Positions 1 to 7,985 of a stretch of DNA of 24,077 nt are shown in pieces (the stretch's first letter is position 1; every line of letters begins with the position of its first letter). The translations under genes and the position numbers were made by a program. The DNA comes from Pelomyxa schiedti (lineage: Eukaryota > Evosea > Pelobiontida > Pelomyxidae). The notes beneath the pieces were generated by a model, which saw nothing but the letters and a program-made list of their open reading frames with translations, searched no databases and was not told the DNA's origin. Location of the stretch: assembly GCA_020536535.1 (NCBI GenBank), contig JAHLWZ010000434.1, forward strand, positions 8,435 through 32,511. Direction: 5' to 3'.

Positions 1-203
1 GCAACTGGTGGCTCCGTCGCAGTGCCTTTTGGATGTCAGCGTCGCCCCAGTTTGTTCCTGTACCCTGTTTTCGTAGTACCAACTTTTCTCCCGCAGAAAT
101 TTTCTCTGGGGCCGCTCTCTTGCTGCTTGGCAATTAATTACATTACGAAGAAAGAATTCGCTCTCGTTTTCGGGACACTGTTGTGTCCACTGTCGCTGGT
201 CGT

Positions 204-814
204 ATTGTGCGGCAAAGGTGGGGTTGTTTCAGCGGAACAGTTGGACGTCCAATGTGGTGTTGGCGTGCACCCAGCCTCGAATGGACGAGGCCGTGAAGCA
301 ACTGGCAGAAGGTAACCCAACTGCAGCACCCTCCGCTCTTTTCAACTCATTAAAGGTTATACCCCCGTTGTAACCCTTCTTGTACTGACCTTGATGTACA
401 CAGCGCATACCATGTTGAAATGGGGAGGTATGGCACAGATGAGGTTTGGTTTGAGGATCTTGTTGAACCTGCAGCCGTCAGAGCTGACCATCCTAGAATG
501 TGGAAAGATGCAAGGAAAAAGAGTGAGGCTGTTTGGCTGGGTTCACCACATCCGCACACAGAAGAGTGTGACTTTTGTGGACTTGAGAGATGGACAGGGC
601 TTCTTGCAAGTAAATTCAACCATTTGAAAAAAATCCCACTCATCCTTTCAGTGTGTTTTACCTGGCCCCGAGTTGCCAGTGAAGCACTGCTTGCTCAGCT
701 CCTCAGGGACTCTGTGGAACTTACAGGCGTTCTCAACCATCTTCCAGAAGGGGAAGCGAGCAGCTGGCGTAGCTACTGCACCACCTCTTGAGTTGATAGT
801 CGATTGGTGGCGAA
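204..814 (+). pseudogene. Partial decayed copy of the asparaginyl-tRNA synthetase gene
   Basis: This stretch is closely similar to 11281-12075 inside the intact AsnRS gene: exon 3, the start of exon 4, exon 5, and exon 6 up to the tryptophan-rich OB-fold end. It keeps the intron sequences of the parent (the intron after the LIK codons and the one after FLQ), so it was copied at DNA level and not from mRNA. It is broken. About 170 nt covering most of exon 4 and the following intron are missing near 436-446. Twelve nt are missing near 470, there are further small indels, and the reading frame shifts repeatedly. Similarity begins abruptly at 204 and stops at 814, in the middle of exon 6, with unrelated sequence on both sides. 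No synthetase catalytic core is present, so it cannot encode a working enzyme. Confidence 0.9.
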
Positions 815-1300
815 CTGCCAACAAATCACTGAAGAAGTTTCAGGAAGGTACCCACCTAAGCACAAAGTGCGCAGAGGATCTTTCTCAACAGAAATGTGCT
901 CGCCATGGAATTTGCAAGTATTGATTGGAAAGTGGGCAAATTTCCATCCCCGATTTCATTGAAGGTATTATTTTTCTTTTCTTTTTCTGAGTCTCCTCCT
1001 TCTTCTTCCTCTTAGTTCATGAAAATGTTTAATGAAATGAAAAAGAAGATATTCTATTGTGGAACCACTTCATCATCGGTAACTGGTTGCCAGATTCCAC
1101 CTTGGAAAGCTGCGCTTGGTGTTCAGTTCTATCGACTCGGCCTTATTTCGCACCCAAATTCTTCCAGTTCATCAAGTCCCAATACAGAATCAGACACCGG
1201 TTCTCGTCAAGTCTCTGATGGCCAAAAGTTCTTCCGCGGCATCAGAGGAAGCATAGCTAGCTAGGGAGATGTGCAAAAAGAAAGTCTATGTAAGCCATCC
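815..1300 (+). other. Unrecognised relic, possibly a fragment of a spliced gene
   Basis: This follows directly on the broken synthetase copy. A frame opens at 906, and a plausible intron runs from GTATT at 965 to TTAG at 1015, after which the frame continues to the TAG stop at 1262. The translated text includes a Ser-rich run near 1160-1190. I do not recognise the protein. The short length, the lack of a clear start context and the position between two other gene fragments suggest another piece of a decayed or captured gene. Chance open frames are also possible. Confidence 0.25.
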
Positions 1301-1340
1301 TTCACTTACTCCTCAAACTGAACACTCCATTATTTCTTAG

Positions 1341-1560
1341 ATGAACCGGCTGTTCCGGCAAATGGATGTGGATTGTTCCGGAACCATCACCGCTGATGAA
1401 CTGAAGGCCGGCCTGAAAGCCCTGTCCATCCTGTGGATATACCCTCAGTGAGCATCTCAAAACGGGTATGTACCAATAGCACCAATTCCGCACTCACAAA
1501 CCAACAGCTCATGAATCCATGGTGAAGAGTTCAAAGCTGCTCGGCTGCCGGATCGCCTCT
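1341..1560 (+). pseudogene. EF-hand exon fragment, resembling calcium-dependent protein kinases
   Basis: After an AG acceptor at 1339-1340 the frame reads MNRLFRQMDVDCSGTITADE, then LKAGLKAL. This is one complete EF-hand loop: Asp at loop positions 1 and 3, Ser at 5, Gly at 6, Thr at 7 and 9, Glu at 12. The wording is close to the first EF-hand of CDPK-type kinases, where ELKAGL is typical. The frame then meets TGA at 1449, but a one-base shift gives YTLSEHLKT up to a possible GTATG donor at 1466, and EEFKAA can be read near 1523. No kinase domain and no other intact EF-hand is present. I infer a broken gene piece. It lies head-on to the 3' end of the kinase gene but is unrelated to it, since that gene shows no EF-hand. 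Confidence 0.6.
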
Positions 1561-1637
1561 AATTCATTCACACCACCACATGACAATCTTTGTGGCCTAC
1601 GTTTTTTTGTTTGCTGTATCACCCTCTTCAGGTTTTG

Positions 1638-1643
1638 TTTTAT
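1638..1643 (-). promoter_or_regulatory. Candidate polyadenylation signal of the RRM-kinase gene
   Basis: AATAAA on the minus strand, 27 nt beyond the kinase stop codon at 1671. This is the usual position and sequence for a eukaryotic poly(A) signal. It is not proven without transcript ends. Confidence 0.4.
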
Positions 1644-1670
1644 TCACGAAAAAGTCTTTTATAGTCCATT

Positions 1671-4600
1671 TTATAATCCTAGTCCTTTCTTCATGCGGCC
1701 AAAGAAGCCGGGAGCCAGTTCGGGTGTTGGAGTTGGGGTGCAATTAACCTTCCTCACTGCGTTAAGTGCCATTGCCTCCATCACTGCATCATGCGCTTTG
1801 GTGGCTGTCAATCTCTGTGAGTGGATTAAATAAAACAAGGAACAACAAAAGAGTATACAAAATAAGGGTCCGTGTGCCAGCATTGTTGAAACATTGTCAC
1901 CTGCTCTATTGATCAGTAATAATAAAGAAATAAGATTTCTTACCAAACATGGCGGTATCGGCACGGGTGAATTTGGGTCGGGAATATCCTTGGAAATATC
2001 GGGGTGCTGGGCTAATACAATTCTATTGTACATAATGCTGTCTAGACGCTCAGAACGGTCAAACGAGGGTTGCTGATAGAGCAGCTCCCACATAGTGAAC
2101 GCCATGGCCCACCTGTTACGAGGGTGGAGAAATCCGGAAAAGAAAAGGGCTAAACACATGTCGGATTCTGGTGAAGATGGCTGGTAGTCGGTGTTTTTCA
2201 ATAATTCCGGCGCCATATACGGTGCTGTGCGTCAGTCAGTGTTAAGTACCTAACTAAGTGACATACCTGTGCCTGATGCTCGTCCCATAGACTCCGAAAT
2301 CAACTTGACGAAGCCTAGATCGCAGAGCTAAGTGTTGGTCGTTAAGGTGAGATTAACACAACCCAGCCATCATACCTTTACAGTCAGATTTGCATCAATT
2401 AAGAAATTATCTGGCTTGAAATCACTGTAAAGACAAGAAAGGGGGAGTGAGAAGTTGTCGTAATCTGCTTAGGAAGTACCAGTGCACCATGTGTGCCTGT
2501 TCATGAAGATAAATGACAACTCTAAGCTATGGTGATTTAGAAGGAAAAAAAACAGCACACGGCCATTACCATTTGATCCAAGATTGACAATTTATCTCCA
2601 TATGCCAAGTGCCTATACTTAAGCATTTGTGGTGGTAATTTCTGAGGGTCGGAGATAAAGGCTGCCAAGGAGCATTCCATATGTTCAAATATAATTGAAA
2701 ACTCCTTTGTACTTTCATCTAGGCAGACGCCTAATATAGTGTGATGCAATCAGTAACTACTATAAAAAACACACCAATAAAGCTGACTAAATTAGGATGA
2801 GACAGAGACCTGAGGTTGTGTAAGACTACTTGGTGAATTGAAACAAAACATACCGGTGGTTCATAACCTCCTTCTCTAAGATGCCTAAGTTCCCATCTTG
2901 GTCATAGGTCTTCCTTATGTCTATTACTTTAACAGCTGTGTTTGTGGCTCCAAATGTAGCTGTAAGAAAACAGTTAGTTCTCGCTGGCTAGAAACAAAGA
3001 ACTAACCTTTATAAACTCGACCAAAGCTCCCTGCCCCAATTAGGTCCTTATCAGTGTATTTTAGGTCACGCCGTTCTACAAAATGAGGCGGAAGCAATAC
3101 GGTGTTCCACAGGTATTGCATAAGTTGTTGTATTTCATTGCTGAGAACTGTTGCAGCAGGGAAGGTTGGAATGGAAACTACTACTGGCTCAGGACAACCA
3201 GTGCCATTACCCAGAGCCTGCTCATTGAGCTCATCCATAAAATGATGCAGCCCGTCCCAGTTGACTTGGGTTGAGCTATCAGCCTCAGTGTGGTATACAT
3301 CATGTTCGGCCGTAGTGCTCTTGCGTGGTTTTTCCAAATTTGCCAACCGCGTCGCTACAAAGAGATAAGAAATAAGATTGAATAAAGAAGAGAAAACCTT
3401 TGGGAACAGTGGGATATGTACCATGTTCAAGCGGGCCTTCACCATTACCCTCGTTTGTGGACTTTAGGCTCTCCAAGGGTTCTTGTATGAAAACGTGTGA
3501 TAGGTATTCCTCTTCCAGAGTCTGCGGCGTACTTGTAGTGGTAGTACTAGTAGAGGTAGTTGCTGACGTTGTAGTAGTCGTAGTACTAGTACTAGTTGCC
3601 GCTGTTGCACTTGGGACAGCAGACGTCGTTTTTGCCGCCGCTGAACTGGGTTGTTGCAGCCCCTGCCGCAGTTGCTGCGTGGCACCACCACCACCACCAG
3701 GGGGAGCAGGAGGAAGAACAGGAGCAGGAGCAGGTGCCGCGGCGGTGACATAACGCAGCTGGTAACGGTCACCGCATATTCTGTACGCAACATCCGCGGC
3801 CTGTTGGTTATTGAATGCAATGAAGACGTTCTTCGAGCCGTCCGTTTGGCGTACGACGCACACTCTGTGTTGCGTGAATCAACGGAGATGTAAAGAATTA
3901 GTAATCAATTAGATTTAGATCAAAATTTGTTTGATATATCCTATGTGAGCACTTTTACACCCCGGTTTTTGCCCGTTTTAGCAACAATTTTCTTCTTCAA
4001 TCCGTCTCTCTGTGGGGTTAAAACCGTCATCACAGAACCCTTTTCTTCTTGTTTCCTCTGGCACAAGTGTTAAAACCGTTATTCGTCATAGCAAGATCCT
4101 GCGGTTCGAGTTCCACTTCAAGCATTCATTTTTTGTAGAATGGTAGAGGATTCCTGACCTAGCAATAAAACACAAGGAGATTGGCACCCCTGCCACTTTT
4201 TTTTCCAGGTTTTTCTTCAACTCCAAGAATTTTCTTCTTTTTTTGTTGATAACTCGGTTATTTTTTTTGTCTATTTGCGTCCGTCTGGAAAATTTTCTGG
4301 CACACATGGATTTGGAACCTCCACCCTTTCTGCTGATGAACGAGAGTTTTACCCCTTGCGCAACACCGAAATAACACTTAGAAAAGACCGAGTTGAGAAG
4401 AAAATTGTTGCTAAAACGGGCAAAAACTGGGTGTAAAAGTGCTCACCAGGACTGTGCGGGATATTCAAATGAATGGGCCCACTCACGCGCTCTTCCCGCG
4501 AAACCGGTTCATGACCTGGTCTTCACCCAGTCTGTACAGCCCGGGGCCGCCCATGGACAACAACGTCGGACGGGTGCCTCCCTTGCTGCATCTGTTGTAG

Positions 4601-5091
4601 GGCCCCAGCATCGTCGCAGCGTTTTGAGGTATGACCATCGGCGGCAGAAGCAGTGCGGGCGCTCCTTGCTTCTTCTTGTTCTTGTTCTTGTTCTTCTTTG
4701 CTCTGCCCTTGCCCCAATAGTCACAGGTCGCAGTCAAAGTAGGAGGAGGCTGCGACGACGACGAAGCGGCGGCTGACAACGTGGAAAGCGCAGCAGAGGC
4801 GGCCGTCCCGGGGTAAGAGGCAGCAGGGGCCAGGCCACGGAAAGGAGAGGGAGCAGGACCAGGCGCGGGAGCAAGCGCGTTGGCACGAGCGTGATCGGGA
4901 TGCGTGATTACGGGGGTAGGGGGTGGCGGCAGCCCTGGGGGCTCCTGCCGTGGTTTCTGCTCGTCCGAGGCGTCCAGCATGGACCAGTCGTTGGTTGGGT
5001 GGGAGTCATCAACAGGCGGCGACGGCGAATCCTCGGTCGGCGCCTCGATTGTGTAACGGTCGCTATCTCGGCTCATTGGCGCTGCCGGCAT
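1671..5091 (-). CDS. RRM-like domain fused to a TKL-like protein kinase
   Basis: Exons, minus strand: 5091-4487, 3864-3398, 3354-3007, 2959-2854, 2809-2775, 2730-2570, 2526-2480, 2424-2376, 2327-2267, 2224-2158, 2112-1944, 1900-1859, 1814-1671. They sum to 766 codons in one frame. Residues 1-170 are Pro/Ala/Ser-rich. About 175-240 fold like an RRM: TLLSMG strand, helix, AVCVVRQ, then RNP1-like NVFIAF split by the long first intron. A Thr/Ser tract follows. The kinase spans about 455-735: Gly loop GAGSFGRVYK, AVK lysine at 484, catalytic HCDFKPDN at 589-596 (HCD in place of HRD), DLG at 609-611 in place of DFG, MAPELL at 630-635, SDMWAMAFTMWELL and a late CW..DP motif encoded by the 42-nt exon. 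All core catalytic residues are present, so it should be active. The CW..DP pattern suggests a TKL or dual-specificity type; substrates are unknown. The RRM suggests RNA- or ribonucleoprotein-linked signalling (inference). An acceptor-like TTTTTAG lies just before the ATG, so an upstream exon is possible and the start is not certain. Confidence 0.88.
3528..3620. repeat. Low-complexity Thr/Ser-coding tract
   Basis: An imperfect trinucleotide-like run (GTA/GTT/ACT units on the plus strand) inside exon 2 of the kinase gene. It encodes a Thr/Ser-rich linker between the RRM-like domain and the kinase domain. Such tracts vary readily in length. Confidence 0.6.
4060..4119 (+). repeat. tRNA-like segment, left arm
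   Basis: GCACAAGTGTTAAAAC resembles an A-box/D-arm. About 30 nt later GGTTCGAGTTCC resembles a Pol III B-box. The segment aligns with the right arm at 4306-4364 read in reverse. No acceptor stem can be formed, so it is not a functional tRNA gene but possibly a tRNA-derived repeat. Confidence 0.4.
4306..4364 (-). repeat. tRNA-like segment, right arm
   Basis: On the minus strand, GCGCAAGGGGTAAAAC (A-box-like) is followed by GGTTCCAAATCC (B-box/T-arm-like) at tRNA-like spacing. It is the inverted, diverged counterpart of 4060-4119 and has no acceptor stem. Confidence 0.4.
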
Positions 5092-5350
5092 CACTAAAAA
5101 AAAAAGTTGAGTTTGGGGCTTTTGATTGATGAGTTTTACCGCTATTTGTGCCCTTTCCTCCCGGCAGAAGGTTCCACGTGGAATGTGAACTTCAACGAGT
5201 TATCACTCTCTCAGTATCGTACTCGTGCTCACAGAGTGTAGTCTCTGAATTGCACACTCTCCTCCTCCATTTTGAGATCAGAGACCAGTTCTTCTGAAAA
5301 AAGCAAAAACGAAAACAACGACGTTCTGATGTGTCAGTTCATGTCCGGTG
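5092..5350. promoter_or_regulatory. Upstream region of the kinase gene with a CACGTG palindrome
   Basis: This is the presumptive promoter and 5' leader of the minus-strand kinase gene. TTCCACGTGGAA at 5172-5183 is a perfect 12-bp palindrome with a CACGTG (E-box/G-box) core, 81 nt upstream of the start codon. A T10-AG run directly before the ATG could be a leader-intron acceptor, with GGTAAAAC near 5140 as a possible donor. bHLH or bZIP proteins bind such cores in other eukaryotes; binding here is inference. Confidence 0.35.
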
Positions 5351-7028
5351 TTGCATGGAGTTGTTGTTATTGAGAGACCAAGTAATTGAGAGATGTTGAT
5401 GTGTCACATCATAGGTTTGATTGTACGGTGTTCGGGGTGTTCGTTGTTCTGTGATTCAAGCGTTGTATTCCTCGATTTGATGTTTGCTGGATATTGGCCT
5501 GAATTTGGTATGCATGTGTTGGTTCTCTGCCTCTTAATTGTTCATAAAACAATATAGATGAGCTTAGACTTGCTTCCAAGGTGTTTCCGTGTCCAGGTAT
5601 GCCTTCCTGTTGTATTATAGTTGGCTAATTCAATTAAAAGATGATGTGCAAAGCCTTGTTGAAGTACTGCTGATTCCTCCAGCAAACTGTCCTTGTGGAA
5701 GTACTGCTAATCCCTAGGTATGGTTCCATTTCCCCAAAAACGATTCCTTACATGGCGAAGACTGCAAAGACTGCTGCTATTGTTGCTGAGTGCTCTCCTA
5801 ACTTGTGCAGCTTGAATTCTAGCATGCTTTGAGCTGTGCTTAATTGAACAGTGTCCGCTTTGCAGCATTGTTGCTGAGCTGTGAATTTCTTTCTTACTTT
5901 CGCATTGCAGTGTCGCAGTGGTCCGCCTCAGAATGTTCTTGCTCATGGTGGTCCTAGAACAAGTGCTAGATTGTTTGCAGTGCTTGTTTGAGCTTCAGAT
6001 TCTTGGCGAATATAGGTATGTTCAGTTTCTCAGAGCCTTCTTCTAACTCAGGAATAGGTCCAATTGTAGAATTCTGAGCAATTTCCATGCTTGCTGAACA
6101 TATAATATATGCTGGAAGCCTTGGTCATTTTTGTATTTCCGATGCTTCCAGGTGCCTCCTGTGTGCAGTGCCATTCTCGCATTTGCACCTATGCTGTGTG
6201 CTGCCTTGGTGTCAGAATTGCAAGTAATTCCTCAGGTCCATCTTGCACTGCCTCCAATTTGAGCAAGGTAACACCATTCTCTTCAGAGATGCCCAATTAA
6301 CATGCAGAAGATTCTGGTGCCTCCAGTTGAGATGACTCTATGAGCTCATAGATTCTCGCTTGTTTTTCCAGATCTTTCAGGGTGTGTCCATCACGAGATG
6401 ATGCCAGTAGTCTATTTGGGTGGTACAAGGATTTTCCCTTCTTGTCCAAGTGCTCAACACCACAGGTTCCTTCCCACACACCAAAACTAGTAACTAATTG
6501 GCTCTCCACAAGATGTCAGGAGCTTCCATGAAAACACACCTCACTACTGTGTTCCTAAGGTAACCCTTCCTAAGGTTGATGCAGGGTGACACAGTAATTC
6601 CATTACTAACAATATCTCAGATAGTGCCACATAATCCAAAGGGTTCTGCAATCCCTGTGGAGAAATGGGAAACATAGGTTCAGGTAATTTGTTTTTGAAA
6701 TCAAATTGACTTCCAAATCATTAGGCTAGATAAACCGATTCTATGATAATTCTGGGAGTGGAAAATGTAGCTGATCCTAATGCACAGACATTAGGTATGC
6801 ATTCCTCACTTCAAAATTATGACTATTCCAAAAATTCCTAAAGCATAGAGTGCAATCAATCCTCAATCTAATTTTATGCTGAATAAAACGCAAATACAAG
6901 CTAATAAAACAATAAATACAAACGAAATGAATAAATAGAGTGCTACTAAGGGTACATAGTAGAATCCAAAGATTTCCAAGCTTCGATTCTGCATACCTAG
7001 CATTCCTGTGTTTGTCAGAATACTTGAT
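5351..7028 (-). other. Gene-poor region with decayed coding relics, mostly readable on the minus strand
   Basis: No intact gene can be built here. Several minus-strand stretches have protein-like composition but are interrupted by stops and frame changes. One runs about 6630-6490, with readable text such as NLRKGYLRNTVVRCVFMEAP. A second, 6509-6297, follows after a frame change and includes GVWEGTCGVEHLDKKGKSLY. A third spans roughly 6285-5990, with ELEEGSEKLNIPIFAKNLKL near its end. I do not recognise a family. The pattern fits one or more old pseudogenes or an eroded mobile-element gene. 6780-6960 is AT-rich and hydrophobic when translated, probably by composition alone. The rest (5351-5600) shows nothing clear. 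Confidence 0.35.
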
Positions 7029-7373
7029 TCATTTCCATGCTACTCCTCTTGCAGGATGCATGCTGTCAAGGCCAGAAATGTCCGCTTCAGTACCAGGAAT
7101 CTCCTTGGAGTGCCTGTTGGGAATGCAATTCCACAGTATCCCTTCTGTGATGCCATCATGGCTCCACCATGCCGGATTCTCTTGTATCTTATGAACACTC
7201 TGCTGGTATCTCCGCATGCTGGTTCTTGAACAATGTGCTGTGGAGCTGAGCCAATGCTCTAGGGTCTGATAAAACTTGCTTTCCACTGTTCCTGTGTTAT
7301 TCCTGGTATGCGTTTCCTGGTTACTATTGCCACAATAACGATAATCCACACAGGAGCAATGATTGCCAAAAAC
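7029..7373 (-). pseudogene. 3' fragment of a membrane-protein gene: membrane segment plus cytosolic tail
   Basis: Two exons fit together. After a TATGCAG acceptor, 7373-7276 encodes FLAIIAPVWIIVIVAIVTRK (a membrane helix with a basic stop-transfer end), then RIPGITQEQWKA. A 38-nt GT...CAG intron (7275-7238) bridges an in-frame TAG. Then 7237-7029 continues the frame through a hydrophilic tail rich in W, H and S to a TGA stop. A preceding CTAAC-like branch site supports the acceptor. No upstream exons are visible: the sequence before it is a polypyrimidine run, then a tRNA-like repeat, then the 3' end of the splicing-factor gene. I read it as a truncated fragment. It could be the last exons of a live gene whose first exons I cannot identify. 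Confidence 0.45.
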
Positions 7374-7473
7374 CTGCATAATTACAATGAGAAGGTTAGA
7401 GAAGTGAAATTCCATATTAATCTGTTTCTTTGCTGTTGTGATGTGGTACCACACAGTAACTACACATGCACAC

Positions 7474-7505
7474 AAGGAGAGAAAGAGAAAGAAAAAGAAA
7501 AGAAA
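7474..7505 (+). repeat. Purine-rich simple repeat
   Basis: A run of GAGA/GAAA units (GGAGAGAAAGAGAAAGAAAAAG and onward) between the membrane-protein fragment and the tRNA-like segment. Confidence 0.7.
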
Positions 7506-7512
7506 TAGTCGA

Positions 7513-7585
7513 TGCCTGCCTTGGGGATGGAACCTCGAACACCGCCATGCCGATCAACCCCTTTGACACTTACGCAAGGACAGAC
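7513..7585 (-). repeat. tRNA-like segment (probably a tRNA-derived repeat)
   Basis: On the minus strand, seven bases at 7585-7579 (GTCTGTC) can pair with 7520-7514 (GGCAGGC), including two G-T pairs. They enclose a total of 72 nt, the length of a tRNA, followed by A at the discriminator position. Internally, TTGCGTAAGTGTCAAA and GTGTTCGAGGTTCCATCC resemble the A- and B-box parts of the segments at 4.1 and 4.3 kb. The T-arm does not pair properly at the required spacing and the D-stem is poor, so a working tRNA is unlikely. Confidence 0.4.
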
Positions 7586-7970
7586 GGAAAATATAAAAAA
7601 AGAAAAAACCAACAACCGCTTCTACTACCTACTGACGACGACAACGATGATGACGACTACTACACACACCACAATATATTATTTCTTATTACTCTGCTTG
7701 GTGATGGGGATGGTGTGTGTGCATAATGCATGCTTCTCCTTCTTCCAATGGTAGTAGTGGGGGAAACAAACCACCACACAACACCACTGCCACCACCATT
7801 TTTTTTTGTTGTCTTCAATCACAACTATTTCAGAAGAAAGAAATACTCCCCACACAAAAGTGGGCAAACGAAGTGTGCCACTTTTGTGTGGTTACCTCTT
7901 GATTTGTTATGTGAAGTGTTGTTTAGTTGCCATTGGTGCTTATGGTCTCTTTATGTTTGTTTTTTTGGAA
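7586..7970. other. Intergenic region downstream of the splicing-factor gene
   Basis: No gene seen. It contains CA/AC-rich short repeats (ACACACCACAAT, CACCACAC...), T-rich runs and short open frames with no family resemblance. Part of it is probably the 3' untranslated and termination region of the minus-strand gene ending at 7986. Confidence 0.5.
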
Positions 7971-7976
7971 TTTATT
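7971..7976 (-). promoter_or_regulatory. Candidate polyadenylation signal of the PWI-domain gene
   Basis: AATAAA on the minus strand, 9 nt past the stop codon at 7986. The motif is right, but the position would make a very short 3' UTR. Confidence 0.35.
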
Positions 7977-7985
7977 TTGAAAGTA

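Larger units (their letters stand above)
3945..4446. mobile_element. Inverted-repeat (MITE-like) element in the first intron of the kinase gene
   Basis: Positions 3945-3995 and the reverse complement of 4397-4446 match almost perfectly over about 50 nt, differing by a small indel near the CACCC run. Both ends start GTGAGCACTTTTACACCC reading inward. Similarity continues more weakly inward, where both arms contain a tRNA-like segment (4060-4119 plus, 4306-4364 minus). It fills 502 nt of the 622-nt intron 4486-3865; the other introns of this gene are far shorter. No ORF or transposase is visible, so it would be non-autonomous. I see no convincing target-site duplication: the flanks read CCTAT and CAGGA. 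It could also be a palindromic pair of tRNA-derived repeats and not a DNA transposon. Confidence 0.7.

Noticed and set aside
3945-4446. The inverted-repeat element as the actual intron of the kinase gene
   Set aside because: Splicing exactly at its ends would leave in-frame stops in the flanking sequence (TGA at 4485-4483). The donor at 4486 and the acceptor at 3865 give a continuous RRM frame.
6860-6960. A second membrane segment on the minus strand
   Set aside because: The hydrophobic translation comes from an AT-rich stretch with in-frame stops at both sides and no splice support. It lies after the stop codon at 7029 and is probably 3' untranslated sequence.
7262-7264. TAG codon read as sense (reassigned genetic code) in the membrane-protein fragment
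   Set aside because: A 38-nt intron removes it with consistent phases. AsnRS ends at TAG exactly at its family-typical C-terminus, so TAG is a normal stop here.
7513-7585. A functional tRNA gene on the minus strand
   Set aside because: The acceptor stem pairs and the length fits, but the T-stem and D-stem do not form at the required spacing and the conserved T-loop is misplaced. Kept only as a tRNA-like repeat.
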